A stretch of 64,000 nt of DNA from Leptospira perdikensis (GTDB taxonomy: Bacteria > Spirochaetota > Leptospiria > Leptospirales > Leptospiraceae): contig NZ_RQGA01000007.1 in assembly GCF_004769575.1 (NCBI RefSeq), positions 186,001-250,000 on the forward strand, in the 5' to 3' direction. A program made the translations under genes and the position numbers. How positions within the stretch are numbered: position 1 is the stretch's first letter; the number at the start of each line of letters is the position of its first letter. The notes beneath the pieces are model-generated. The model had not been told where the DNA came from. It saw nothing but the letters and a program-made list of their open reading frames with translations, and did not search any database. Below, piece after piece: positions 8,651-16,895 of this stretch.

Positions 8651-9894
8651 ATTTCAAAAAGTCCCACAGGAAGTTTCATATTGATTTGGTATGGAGATTC
8701 AGTAATGGTAAGTTCTCCATTCAAAGATTTAATCCTTTGGTATAATCCTCTTTCTCCGATACCAGTTCCAGACGATGGGTCTTGTTTTCGTTGAGATATA
8801 GGATGAGAACTTATTTCTTTATCTGAAAATTGATGTGGCTCCGTAAAAAACCGAAATTCTAAATGCTCTTGTATTCTCTCTAAATGCCAAGTTGAAATTC
8901 CATTCCCATGACGTAAATCATTGGTAGTTACTTCTTTAAAAATTTGAAGGATGTGGTGGGCCACTTCGGGATCTCGAATTTTGATGATGATCTCCTCGTC
9001 AAGGGTGTCCCATTTTAATTCAATATTACGACCGGCAAGTTTGTATCTCTTTTTAACCAATAATTTCAGACCATCTAACAAAGATTCCTGGAACAATTCT
9101 CTTTGGTCTTCTTCCTGCACTTGAGTCCGTAAAGATTGGAGTGCGGATTCCGAAAGTTGTTTCAATTTTTGTAGATGGGTTTCTGTAATTTCTTTTGGAG
9201 TTCTTTCCAATTTTTGTGTGAGTAGGACTAAGTCTGTAAGTTGAGAACCTAAACTATCGTGAATGTCTTGGAAAAAAGTTCGGCGTTTTTCTTCTAACAA
9301 CATACCCCGATAGGCAGCAATATAACGTGTTCGAAACCACCAATGGTTTAGAAAAAAAGCCACCAGGAATAGAGGGAATATCGTCGACATCTCGCGCCAA
9401 GTCTCCTCGGGAATGACAGTGTGGTTGGTAAAATAAACTCGGAAAATATAAATCAGTAAAACAAAAGACCACTCTAAAATATACTGCCACACAAGACCCG
9501 GATAAAAGAAAGAAGAGGTTCCAAGTAATGCAGTGATGGTTAACCAATTTCTTGGATCAAAATACGGAATGGTAGGATCATGAAATCCTGTTTCGATTTC
9601 TACAAGAACCAAAAGGAACAAAGTCAATCGAACGAGAATTGGTGCCAGTTTGAAGAAACGTCGATAGAAAAAAGAAGTACAAACAAGGATGATACTTAAA
9701 ACTAATTGGATAGCAGAAAGGATACAATTGGTCTGATCAGGAGCGTTCCATTCCAAATACACACTTTGGATATAAGCAAGACAATAAGCAAAACCAAGAA
9801 AGTAAAGTTTACTAATGATTTCCGAATAAACAGCAAGGAGAGATATAGGTTCCAAAGGAATCCCACGAAAAAAAACATAAATTCTTTGGAACAT
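8647..9894 (-). CDS. Membrane sensor histidine kinase, HisKA_3 (NarL partner) type
   Basis: 415 residues. About six N-terminal transmembrane helices (residues 15-190) without a sizeable periplasmic domain suggest sensing within or at the membrane. The dimerisation/phosphotransfer motif is IHDSLGSQL, with H212 the likely phospho-acceptor. The ATPase domain has an N-box-like EVTTNDLRHGNG and the G-box GTGIGERGLYQR. HisKA_3 kinases pair with LuxR-type regulators, matching the downstream overlapping gene. An insert-like stretch around HPISQRKQDPSSG precedes the G-box. Confidence 0.9.
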   Translation of the reverse strand: MFQRIYVFFRGIPLEPISLLAVYSEIISKLYFLGFAYCLAYIQSVYLEWNAPDQTNCILSAIQLVLSIILVCTSFFYRRFFKLAPILVRLTLFLLVLVEIETGFHDPTIPYFDPRNWLTITALLGTSSFFYPGLVWQYILEWSFVLLIYIFRVYFTNHTVIPEETWREMSTIFPLFLVAFFLNHWWFRTRYIAAYRGMLLEEKRRTFFQDIHDSLGSQLTDLVLLTQKLERTPKEITETHLQKLKQLSESALQSLRTQVQEEDQRELFQESLLDGLKLLVKKRYKLAGRNIELKWDTLDEEIIIKIRDPEVAHHILQIFKEVTTNDLRHGNGISTWHLERIQEHLEFRFFTEPHQFSDKEISSHPISQRKQDPSSGTGIGERGLYQRIKSLNGELTITESPYQINMKLPVGLFEI

Positions 9895-9941
9895 AGGAAA
9901 TTTACCTAATTGTTACTTGTAAACAATACAAATTTTGTAGA

Positions 9942-10304
9942 TTAAACTTCTAATCGGCCGATGTGTTCTAACAAAAGTTTTTCATCATCAATAAACATCT
10001 GATTGAATTCAAGACCTATTTCGTAGAAAGCTCCTTCTCCAAACTCTTCCAAACGTACAACCTTAGCTTTTGGGTACAATACGTACTTTACATCAGGGAA
10101 ACGTAATTCTAATTCCAATCTTGTTCCCAAAGGCATTGGTTCTTTGGTTCGAAACAATAGTCCTCCTTCAGAAATATCTTGGGATTCTCCTTCCCCTTTG
10201 TCTTTCGGCAAAAATTGGGCCGAACCGGCACCTGATTGGATCACCCGGTATGTAAGATGGACTTTTTCAGAGATTCGTTTGTAGATTCGGCGTTCGCTGG
10301 ACAT
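9942..10304 (-). CDS. PilZ domain protein, probable c-di-GMP receptor
   Basis: 120 residues, essentially one PilZ domain. Both c-di-GMP contact motifs are present: RxxxR (R6-IYK-R10) and DxSxxG (DISEGG, near residue 47). These motifs predict binding of cyclic di-GMP and control of motility or envelope functions by protein-protein contact. It is monocistronic, between the two-component pair and the RND gene, with gaps of about 45-75 bp. Confidence 0.9.
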   Translation of the reverse strand: MSSERRIYKRISEKVHLTYRVIQSGAGSAQFLPKDKGEGESQDISEGGLLFRTKEPMPLGTRLELELRFPDVKYVLYPKAKVVRLEEFGEGAFYEIGLEFNQMFIDDEKLLLEHIGRLEV

Positions 10305-10377
10305 GTAAGCAAGAGAACGCCGAATTCAAAGTTTGGGCAAGTTTAAATTTATATCCTAAAGTTTAGAAGTTTTAAGG

Positions 10378-13300
10378 TCAGTCCTCTAAATCCTCTGGTC
10401 GGATTTCAAAATCAGGACGGAATGCTCCCTCAATTTTTTCGCGTAAACGGTCAATGTATCCAAATACTGCAGGTACCACAATGAGAGTGATGAGAGTCGA
10501 TAGGACAAGTCCCCCAATGATGGCAATCCCCATTGCCGTTCTTGATTTTGAGGCCTCTCCAATTCCAAGGGCAATTGGTAAAGTTCCCGCAATCATCGCA
10601 AGAGATGTCATAAGGATCGGACGTAACCGTTTGGAACCCGCATCAAAGATAGCTTCATCCCTCGTCATTCCATGTTCTTTCATCGCAAGGATGGCATGGT
10701 CCACAAGAAGGATAGAGTTTTTGGCCACAAGTCCCATTAGCAGGATGAGTCCAATCATACTGAATAAATTCAACATCTCACCAGTAAGAGCCAAAGCAAA
10801 GAAAGCTCCAGAGATCGCCGGTGGGATCGCAAAAAGAATCGTGATAGGTGTGATAAAGGACTCATAAAGAGAAGCTAACACAAGATAAATGAAGATAAGC
10901 GCCATTCCAAAAGCAAGCACGATGTTTTGTAATAGTTCCTTAAAATCTTCCGATTGGCCCACAAAGGAATAAGTGATTCCTGGAGGTGGGGGAAGTTTGT
11001 CCTTTAAGATTTTGGTTGCAGCTTCTGATGCAGACGCAATCGCTCCTCCCGGAGCAAGGTTAGCGTTGATCGGAACCACACGGGATCTGTCCTCTCGGAT
11101 GATTCTTGCAGGAGAACTACTTTCCTTGCCGTCAGCAATGGCGCTTAGAGGGATCAGTCTGTTTTGGATGTTTGGCACTCGGGTTTCGTAAAAAGACTTA
11201 CGTAAATTTCGTTGTTCTTCTTTCAGCCTAAGGCGTACGTCATACTCAATTCCATTCTCCAAATATTTCGCCACTTCACCACCTTCAATATGGTAACGAA
11301 GTTCGGCTCCCATCACACCGGCAACCACACCCACCGTTTGCATTTTGGCACGGTTAGGTACCACTTGGAATTCTGGTTTCCCTGTTCGGTAAGTTGTATC
11401 TACATCAGTTAAATCTGGAATCTTACGAAGTTCCTCCATCACTTTAAAAGAGTAAGTTTCTAAGTCCTTTAAATTCTCACCTTTTAGATTTAAGTTGAAT
11501 GGGTATTGAACCCCACCGCCGATCGCCGAATAGTCGTTCACTTTCGGTCTTGCTTGTGGATAAACTTTTAGAAATTCACGGATTTGGTCTTTTACATCTC
11601 CTGTAGTTCTCTTTCGGTATTCAGAAGGGAGAAGGGCAACACCAATAGTAGCAATATTCGATTCCCCATCACTATTTCCAACAACCGTAGCAAGAAGTTC
11701 TAATTCAGGAACTAATTTGATAATTTCGTTTTGGATTTGTTCTACCGTTTCAGATGTTCCTTGTAAGGAAGTACCCGGAGCCATCTCCACATTCACCATA
11801 AACTCACCTTGGTCATTCGCTGGTAAGAAGGTCTTTTTTACAAAAGCCAGAGAGAAAATACTAGTCACAAGAGTTAGGAAAGTAAGCAAAATGACAGCCC
11901 ATGGTTTTTTTAGGGCAAACTTCATGATGATCCCGTACATTCTGTCCAAAAAATCTTGAAATTTATCAAAAGTACGAAGGACAATGTTTTTCTTTTTGTG
12001 AATATCTGTTTTTCCTGCAAAATATGCAGATAACATTGGTGCAACGGTCAAACCATCAAATAAGGAAATGATCATGGCAAAAACCACAGTCAGACCAAAC
12101 TGTTTAAAGAACTGACCCACAATTCCAGAAAGAAATCCGATCGGAAGGAATACGGCAATCACCGTCAAAGAAGTTCCAATGACAGCAAGAGTTACTTCTT
12201 CTGTTCCCTTCCTTGCCGCTACAATGACTGACTCCCCTTCCTCTAGTTTCCGGAAGATATTTTCCCGAACCACAATGGCATCATCTACGAGAAGACCAAC
12301 CGCAAGAGATAATGCAAGAAGGGTCATTACGTTCATGGTAAAACCCATGGCATACATAATGATAAAGGCACCTAACATAGAGTTGGGGAGTGCCATACCT
12401 GTAATGAGTGTAGAACGAACGTTCCCGAGAAAAAGATATACTACAATAACTGCGAGTAAAATCCCAAGAATGATGGCGATGGTAACATCCTCAATATTGG
12501 CACGAATCCATTTGGATCCATCCCGAATCAAAATAACCTTAGGTGCCCCTTTTAGGTCTTTGATTTGAGAGTTAATGGTATCGATTTTTCCAAGAATTCC
12601 ATCGGCAACTTCAACAGTGTTAGCTCCTGATTGTTTGTACACATCCAGAAAGAGAGCTTTCTTTTGGACTCTTTCCTTTTTAGGAGCATCATATTTGAAT
12701 AATAATTTCCCAATGATAGAGGGTTCATCGTGTTCTTCTGCGCTGATTGGCGCATACAACATACCAAGCGTTTGGCGATCCTGAAGGGTGTCTTTTACTT
12801 GCCCCAAATCTTTTACAAGAACCCCTCGCCCAAACTCTCCACCAAAGGAAACTACGGTATTCTCAATTTGAGATAACGATTCATATTTGGCAACGGTTCG
12901 AAAAGAAGTTTCTTTATCTCCACCTTCTACCTTTCCGGCAGGAATGTTGACACCGGAGTTTTTGATTTGGTTTCCAATGGAAATGGCAGGAACTTGGAAG
13001 GCATTGATTTTGTTTCGATCCAGTTCGATATGAATTTCTCTACGAGATCCACCAATGATTTTTACAGCACCAACGTTGTTGACTTGTTCCAGTTTGGTTT
13101 TGATTTTCTCTTTTGCCAAATCATAAAGTTCCCCTTCTGGTAAGTCCGCAAAAAGAGAAATCCTCATAATCGGTTGGTCGGAGGGATCAAACCTTTGAAC
13201 AAGTGGCTCTTTAGAAGATTCAGGAAAAAGAGGTTTAACACGCGCTGTTTTATCACGGACCTGTTGTTCTGCGTATTTAATGTCTGTGGTGAGATTGAAT

Positions 13301-13581
13301 TCCGCAAACACCATAGAGATCCCTTCTTGGTTTCTCGATGTGATTCGTTTGAGACCAGAGATGGAACTAAGTTCTTCTTCGAGTGGTTTGGATATGGAAG
13401 TTTCAATTTCTTCCGGACCGGCACCAGGGTATACGGTCGAAACCACAACGAAGGGAATGTTGATGTCAGGGAAAAGGTCAACACCAATTCGTTTCAAGGA
13501 AATAAATCCTGTGATCACCATGATGATGACTAACGAGGAAATAAAAATGGGACGTTTGATTGAAAAGGAAGCAATACTCAT
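10378..13581 (-). CDS. RND-family (AcrB/HAE1-like) efflux transporter
   Basis: 1067 residues, full length for the family, with twelve membrane helices in two halves. N-terminal signature: SIKRPIFISSLVIIMVITGF. Helix 4 has the paired aspartates of the proton relay (VGLLVDDAIVVREN). The second half shows GLVAKNSILLVDHA and the periplasmic porter domains lie between. It exports drugs or other amphiphiles as a trimer using proton motive force. No membrane-fusion protein or TolC-like gene lies next to it, so partners must be encoded elsewhere. The membrane-protein gene upstream (13594-15474) ends 12 bases before its ATG, so the two are probably co-transcribed. Confidence 0.95.
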   Translation of the reverse strand: MSIASFSIKRPIFISSLVIIMVITGFISLKRIGVDLFPDINIPFVVVSTVYPGAGPEEIETSISKPLEEELSSISGLKRITSRNQEGISMVFAEFNLTTDIKYAEQQVRDKTARVKPLFPESSKEPLVQRFDPSDQPIMRISLFADLPEGELYDLAKEKIKTKLEQVNNVGAVKIIGGSRREIHIELDRNKINAFQVPAISIGNQIKNSGVNIPAGKVEGGDKETSFRTVAKYESLSQIENTVVSFGGEFGRGVLVKDLGQVKDTLQDRQTLGMLYAPISAEEHDEPSIIGKLLFKYDAPKKERVQKKALFLDVYKQSGANTVEVADGILGKIDTINSQIKDLKGAPKVILIRDGSKWIRANIEDVTIAIILGILLAVIVVYLFLGNVRSTLITGMALPNSMLGAFIIMYAMGFTMNVMTLLALSLAVGLLVDDAIVVRENIFRKLEEGESVIVAARKGTEEVTLAVIGTSLTVIAVFLPIGFLSGIVGQFFKQFGLTVVFAMIISLFDGLTVAPMLSAYFAGKTDIHKKKNIVLRTFDKFQDFLDRMYGIIMKFALKKPWAVILLTFLTLVTSIFSLAFVKKTFLPANDQGEFMVNVEMAPGTSLQGTSETVEQIQNEIIKLVPELELLATVVGNSDGESNIATIGVALLPSEYRKRTTGDVKDQIREFLKVYPQARPKVNDYSAIGGGVQYPFNLNLKGENLKDLETYSFKVMEELRKIPDLTDVDTTYRTGKPEFQVVPNRAKMQTVGVVAGVMGAELRYHIEGGEVAKYLENGIEYDVRLRLKEEQRNLRKSFYETRVPNIQNRLIPLSAIADGKESSSPARIIREDRSRVVPINANLAPGGAIASASEAATKILKDKLPPPPGITYSFVGQSEDFKELLQNIVLAFGMALIFIYLVLASLYESFITPITILFAIPPAISGAFFALALTGEMLNLFSMIGLILLMGLVAKNSILLVDHAILAMKEHGMTRDEAIFDAGSKRLRPILMTSLAMIAGTLPIALGIGEASKSRTAMGIAIIGGLVLSTLITLIVVPAVFGYIDRLREKIEGAFRPDFEIRPEDLED

Positions 13582-13593
13582 AAAATTTTTTCT

Positions 13594-15474
13594 CTATTTG
13601 AGCAATTTATATTCTTGGAGACAAGCAATACCGGAACTCTCTCTATAAGTAGACAGCAACGTTGACTTACTATTCAAGATTTTTGTTCGATTTTCAAATT
13701 TTTCTTCTACAAAACTGTCTGGACAGACATCACTTAATAAAAGAACGGAATCGAAATCTGTCCATTCTTTCCAGCGATATTTGTTATCATTTCGTACCAT
13801 CCCTTGTTTATAGGTCTTCAGTTTCATGGCAAGATCGAAATCGGAAGCGAGAACTCGCCCACGAGATCCATATTTTTCTTCAAAATGAAAAGCATTGATG
13901 AGAATGTATTTTTTATCAGTTGCGATCTGTTCGGCGATCTCCCTTGCTGGTTGGAAATCACTCGCGTTCATTCCTCGGTAACAAAACATTTTCTTTTCAA
14001 AAAACTCACCAGATAAAATCCCTTGGGAGTAAACTGAATTGGAAAATACGAATACAGAAGTGAGTAAAAGAACAGAAACAGAAGCTAATTTTTCTATTTT
14101 AGTATCAGCGAGTTTATACAAACGTAGGATCCAAAGATACCCAACAAGACCAATGGCAGGTATGAATTGTAAAACATGCCTTGGTTGTTTATTTCCTGTT
14201 GTGAGTTCTAAAATCAAAAGTTCTAAAAACAAAATGAGAGTTCCAGCAAGGAGTGGATCTTTTAACTTAGTTGGGATTTTAGTTCCGGATCGAAATAGAA
14301 AGTAGATAAGGGACAAAACAGAAAAAATAATTAGGGTTCGGAATCCCCAGATAAAATCAAAAACTCCGGGTGTAGATGGATCTAGTCCAGGCTCTGTCCA
14401 AAGTGTTAAGAAAAAACTACGAGTGTATGCATTCACAATCATTTGGGCATCAATAAGGGCATTCACACGATCGGGATTCATAAACAACCAAAGAAAAGCA
14501 GGGAAAATCGCATACACCCAAAGGACCACTGCTGTTTTTGGAAATACTTTCTGAACGGCATCCCGTTTGCGGAAAAAATAAACGGAAAGATCCACAAACA
14601 AAAGAAAGGTGATCCCAAACATAAACTGTTTGAACCCTTTTTGATTTAGGTTGATCTTTGTGACTACTCTGAGTACCGGTAAAGAAAAAACCATAAGCAC
14701 AACAAAGATCAGATAAACCAACCGAATGCCTTTTGCATAATTTTTTACTAGATACAGTAAAGCATCTTTATAGATAACTGGAGATCTTAAGAGTTCATAG
14801 GCAAAACAAGCCATAAAGAATAAAATTCCGTATGGATACTTAGTGAAATAAAAACCAAAAAGAGAGAAAAAGACAAACCATTTCGTCCCAGAATCAATTT
14901 CTCGTTCTTTATTGTCGACATCATACAACCGATAAATGGCGTAAATGGAAAATAGAAGAAAGAACATTGATTGGGTTTCTAACATTGAAGAAAGTGAATA
15001 GGCAGGCACTTCTCCCGTTTGGATGGTAAGGATAAAAATCAAACAAGAAAGAATTCCCGACCAAAGTAATGACTTTGTTATGCGAAAAGAAATAAACAAT
15101 AAAGCTGGATAAACCAAAATCAAAAACAAAAGCCCTAAAAAAGAATCACGATAGGTTTCATAAGCATCTATCGGCAAATAAAGCGTAACAAAAGTTAGAA
15201 TCGAGCGAAGAGGTGGCCAAGTAGGGCTTTCCAAAAAGGGCATTATCCCTCGGAACCAACTTCCGCTACGGAAGTCGACATATTGGTCTAATACCTGATT
15301 CAGTCGGATGTTCTCATCCCAAGATAAAAAATCTTTGTTGGGACAGAGGTTAAGGAATGCCTCCCACGACTTTGTAGCATAGAACACTACCAAAGAAACA
15401 CCTAAAATGATAAAAATGAACCCCAAAAAACTGGGAAGAATGTCTTTTGCCTTCATACCAATCCTTGGAATCAT
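13594..15474 (-). CDS. Polytopic membrane protein, possible GT39-like glycosyltransferase
   Basis: 626 residues with roughly ten or eleven hydrophobic helices and a soluble C-terminal portion (about 490-626). The layout resembles GT39/ArnT-like dolichol- or undecaprenyl-phosphate sugar transferases, but I cannot see a clear catalytic acidic motif in the first periplasmic loop, so function is open. A second ATG at 15456 (MKAKDIL) has AAGGA five bases upstream and could be the true start. It sits upstream of the RND gene with a short gap. Confidence 0.6.
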   Translation of the reverse strand: MIPRIGMKAKDILPSFLGFIFIILGVSLVVFYATKSWEAFLNLCPNKDFLSWDENIRLNQVLDQYVDFRSGSWFRGIMPFLESPTWPPLRSILTFVTLYLPIDAYETYRDSFLGLLFLILVYPALLFISFRITKSLLWSGILSCLIFILTIQTGEVPAYSLSSMLETQSMFFLLFSIYAIYRLYDVDNKEREIDSGTKWFVFFSLFGFYFTKYPYGILFFMACFAYELLRSPVIYKDALLYLVKNYAKGIRLVYLIFVVLMVFSLPVLRVVTKINLNQKGFKQFMFGITFLLFVDLSVYFFRKRDAVQKVFPKTAVVLWVYAIFPAFLWLFMNPDRVNALIDAQMIVNAYTRSFFLTLWTEPGLDPSTPGVFDFIWGFRTLIIFSVLSLIYFLFRSGTKIPTKLKDPLLAGTLILFLELLILELTTGNKQPRHVLQFIPAIGLVGYLWILRLYKLADTKIEKLASVSVLLLTSVFVFSNSVYSQGILSGEFFEKKMFCYRGMNASDFQPAREIAEQIATDKKYILINAFHFEEKYGSRGRVLASDFDLAMKLKTYKQGMVRNDNKYRWKEWTDFDSVLLLSDVCPDSFVEEKFENRTKILNSKSTLLSTYRESSGIACLQEYKLLK

Positions 15475-15580
15475 TCTTTCTCTGAGGCCGACTTAGAAGC
15501 AACCGAAGTTCTTTTTCCGTAATTTTTCTCTTTGATTGCAGTCCAAGGTAAAGAATTCTGTCCGTTAGAAGGTTCCCAAA

Positions 15581-16240
15581 ATGCAAGATTTCGTAGACCT
15601 TGGGGAAAAAATCATTTTCCTCGTTATGTTATTTGCGAGTATTCTCGCGATAGCCGTATTTATCGAAAGGTTGATTGTTTATAAACGTAATTTTAACAAA
15701 GAATCAGAATCACTTCTAGATTCGCTCACTCTCCTCATACGACACCGTGACTTAAAAGGTACAGAGAAACTATTGGAAACCCATCCTATGGAAAACTCCT
15801 ATACCAAGTTCATTCATTTTGTTTTAGAACGGGAGAAGGAAAACCACAAAGGCCTTCAGGAACTGATGGAAGGGAAAATTCTAAAGGAACGTTTGATTCT
15901 GGAAGAAAGACTTCCCATTCTCAACACTTTAGGGAACAACACTCCTTTCATTGGACTTTTGGGTACGGTTCTTGGAGTCATCAAAGCTTTTTATGGTTTG
16001 GGAACTCTTGGAAATTCTGGTGCAGAAGTGGTGATGCGAAGTATCTCGACTGCCCTACTCGCAACGGCTGCGGGACTTGCTGTTGCCATCCCAGTGGTAA
16101 TGGCAAATAACTACTTCACTCGCAAAATGAAACTCGTCCTCGGCCATTTGGAAATCCTTTCCAAAGAAATCCATGCTAGTTTTGTCACGAGCGGAAAACA
16201 CAACCAAACTTCTAGTTCAACGCCAAATATCCATCACTAG
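15581..16240 (+). CDS. exbB: MotA/TolQ/ExbB proton-channel protein
   Basis: 219 residues with three membrane helices: residues about 10-33, 125-150 and 165-190. The family core NTPFIGLLGTVLGVIKAF and SISTALLATAAGLAVAIPVV is intact, including the Thr in helix 3. It forms a pentameric proton channel energising an outer-membrane process through TonB or TolA. It begins an operon with a TonB-like gene (13-bp gap). No ExbD/TolR gene follows, although it is normally required; it must come from elsewhere. ExbB versus TolQ is decided here only by the neighbouring TonB. Confidence 0.88.
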   Translation: MQDFVDLGEKIIFLVMLFASILAIAVFIERLIVYKRNFNKESESLLDSLTLLIRHRDLKGTEKLLETHPMENSYTKFIHFVLEREKENHKGLQELMEGKILKERLILEERLPILNTLGNNTPFIGLLGTVLGVIKAFYGLGTLGNSGAEVVMRSISTALLATAAGLAVAIPVVMANNYFTRKMKLVLGHLEILSKEIHASFVTSGKHNQTSSSTPNIHH

Positions 16241-16252
16241 AAAGTAAATACG

Positions 16253-16894
16253 ATGCAGTCATTTACCTTATACCTGCAATACAAACTCCGACGGTTCGGA
16301 CTCTTCCGCGCCAGTCTTTTTGCTTCTGTGGGATTGCATGTATTCTGTTATTTGATTTATTTTGTACTTACATTACCAAGTAATGCGGCCTTTCAAGAAA
16401 CTTCCATCGAAGATATGGATGTTTCTTTTGAAGAGATTCCTCCAGAGCTCATTGGTGGGACATCAAGCCCAGCGCCTGTGGAAAAACAAGAATGGGTGGA
16501 AGGATCGAACAAAGAGGCAGAAGAAAAGCCAGATAACTCTGATTTGAACCCAAACCAACTCTCTGGGAATGGAACTGACAAAGATGGGTATTTGTTTTCA
16601 TTCAATGGAGATCGTCCTCCTACACCTATCATTGATTTTGACTTAAAAGCCTATTTTCCAGAAGCAGCCAAAGCCGCGAATATCAGCCAAAAGACAGTGG
16701 TTGTGATGGTACAAGTAGATGAACACGGACAACTCCAAGGTGTTAAAATTGTTTCTGGTCGAGCGGGATATGGATTTGATGAAGCAGCCATTCGCATCAT
16801 TCAAAGAGCGCGGTTTTCACCTGGGTATGACAAAGGGAAACCAACACGAATGGCACATAGACTTCCTATCAGTTTTGATTTAGAAGAGGACTGA
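16253..16894 (+). CDS. tonB: TonB-family energy transducer
   Basis: 213 residues. One N-terminal membrane anchor (residues about 20-42, SLFASVGLHVFCYLIYFVL) with a conserved-type His inside, an acidic and proline-containing periplasmic linker (about 50-120), and a C-terminal TonB domain (about 130-213; VVVMVQVDEHGQLQGVKIV, GFDEAAIRIIQRARFSP). It connects the ExbB motor to outer-membrane receptors. The linker is short and acidic rather than the usual Lys-Pro repeats. One base separates it from the following secreted protein, which suggests a dedicated partner. Confidence 0.88.
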   Translation: MQSFTLYLQYKLRRFGLFRASLFASVGLHVFCYLIYFVLTLPSNAAFQETSIEDMDVSFEEIPPELIGGTSSPAPVEKQEWVEGSNKEAEEKPDNSDLNPNQLSGNGTDKDGYLFSFNGDRPPTPIIDFDLKAYFPEAAKAANISQKTVVVMVQVDEHGQLQGVKIVSGRAGYGFDEAAIRIIQRARFSPGYDKGKPTRMAHRLPISFDLEED

Positions 16895-16895
16895 A

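Noticed and set aside
12179..12568. 129-codon plus-strand frame inside the RND gene
   Set aside because: It lies wholly antisense to a conserved RND transporter segment, lacks any domain pattern and has no ribosome-binding site.
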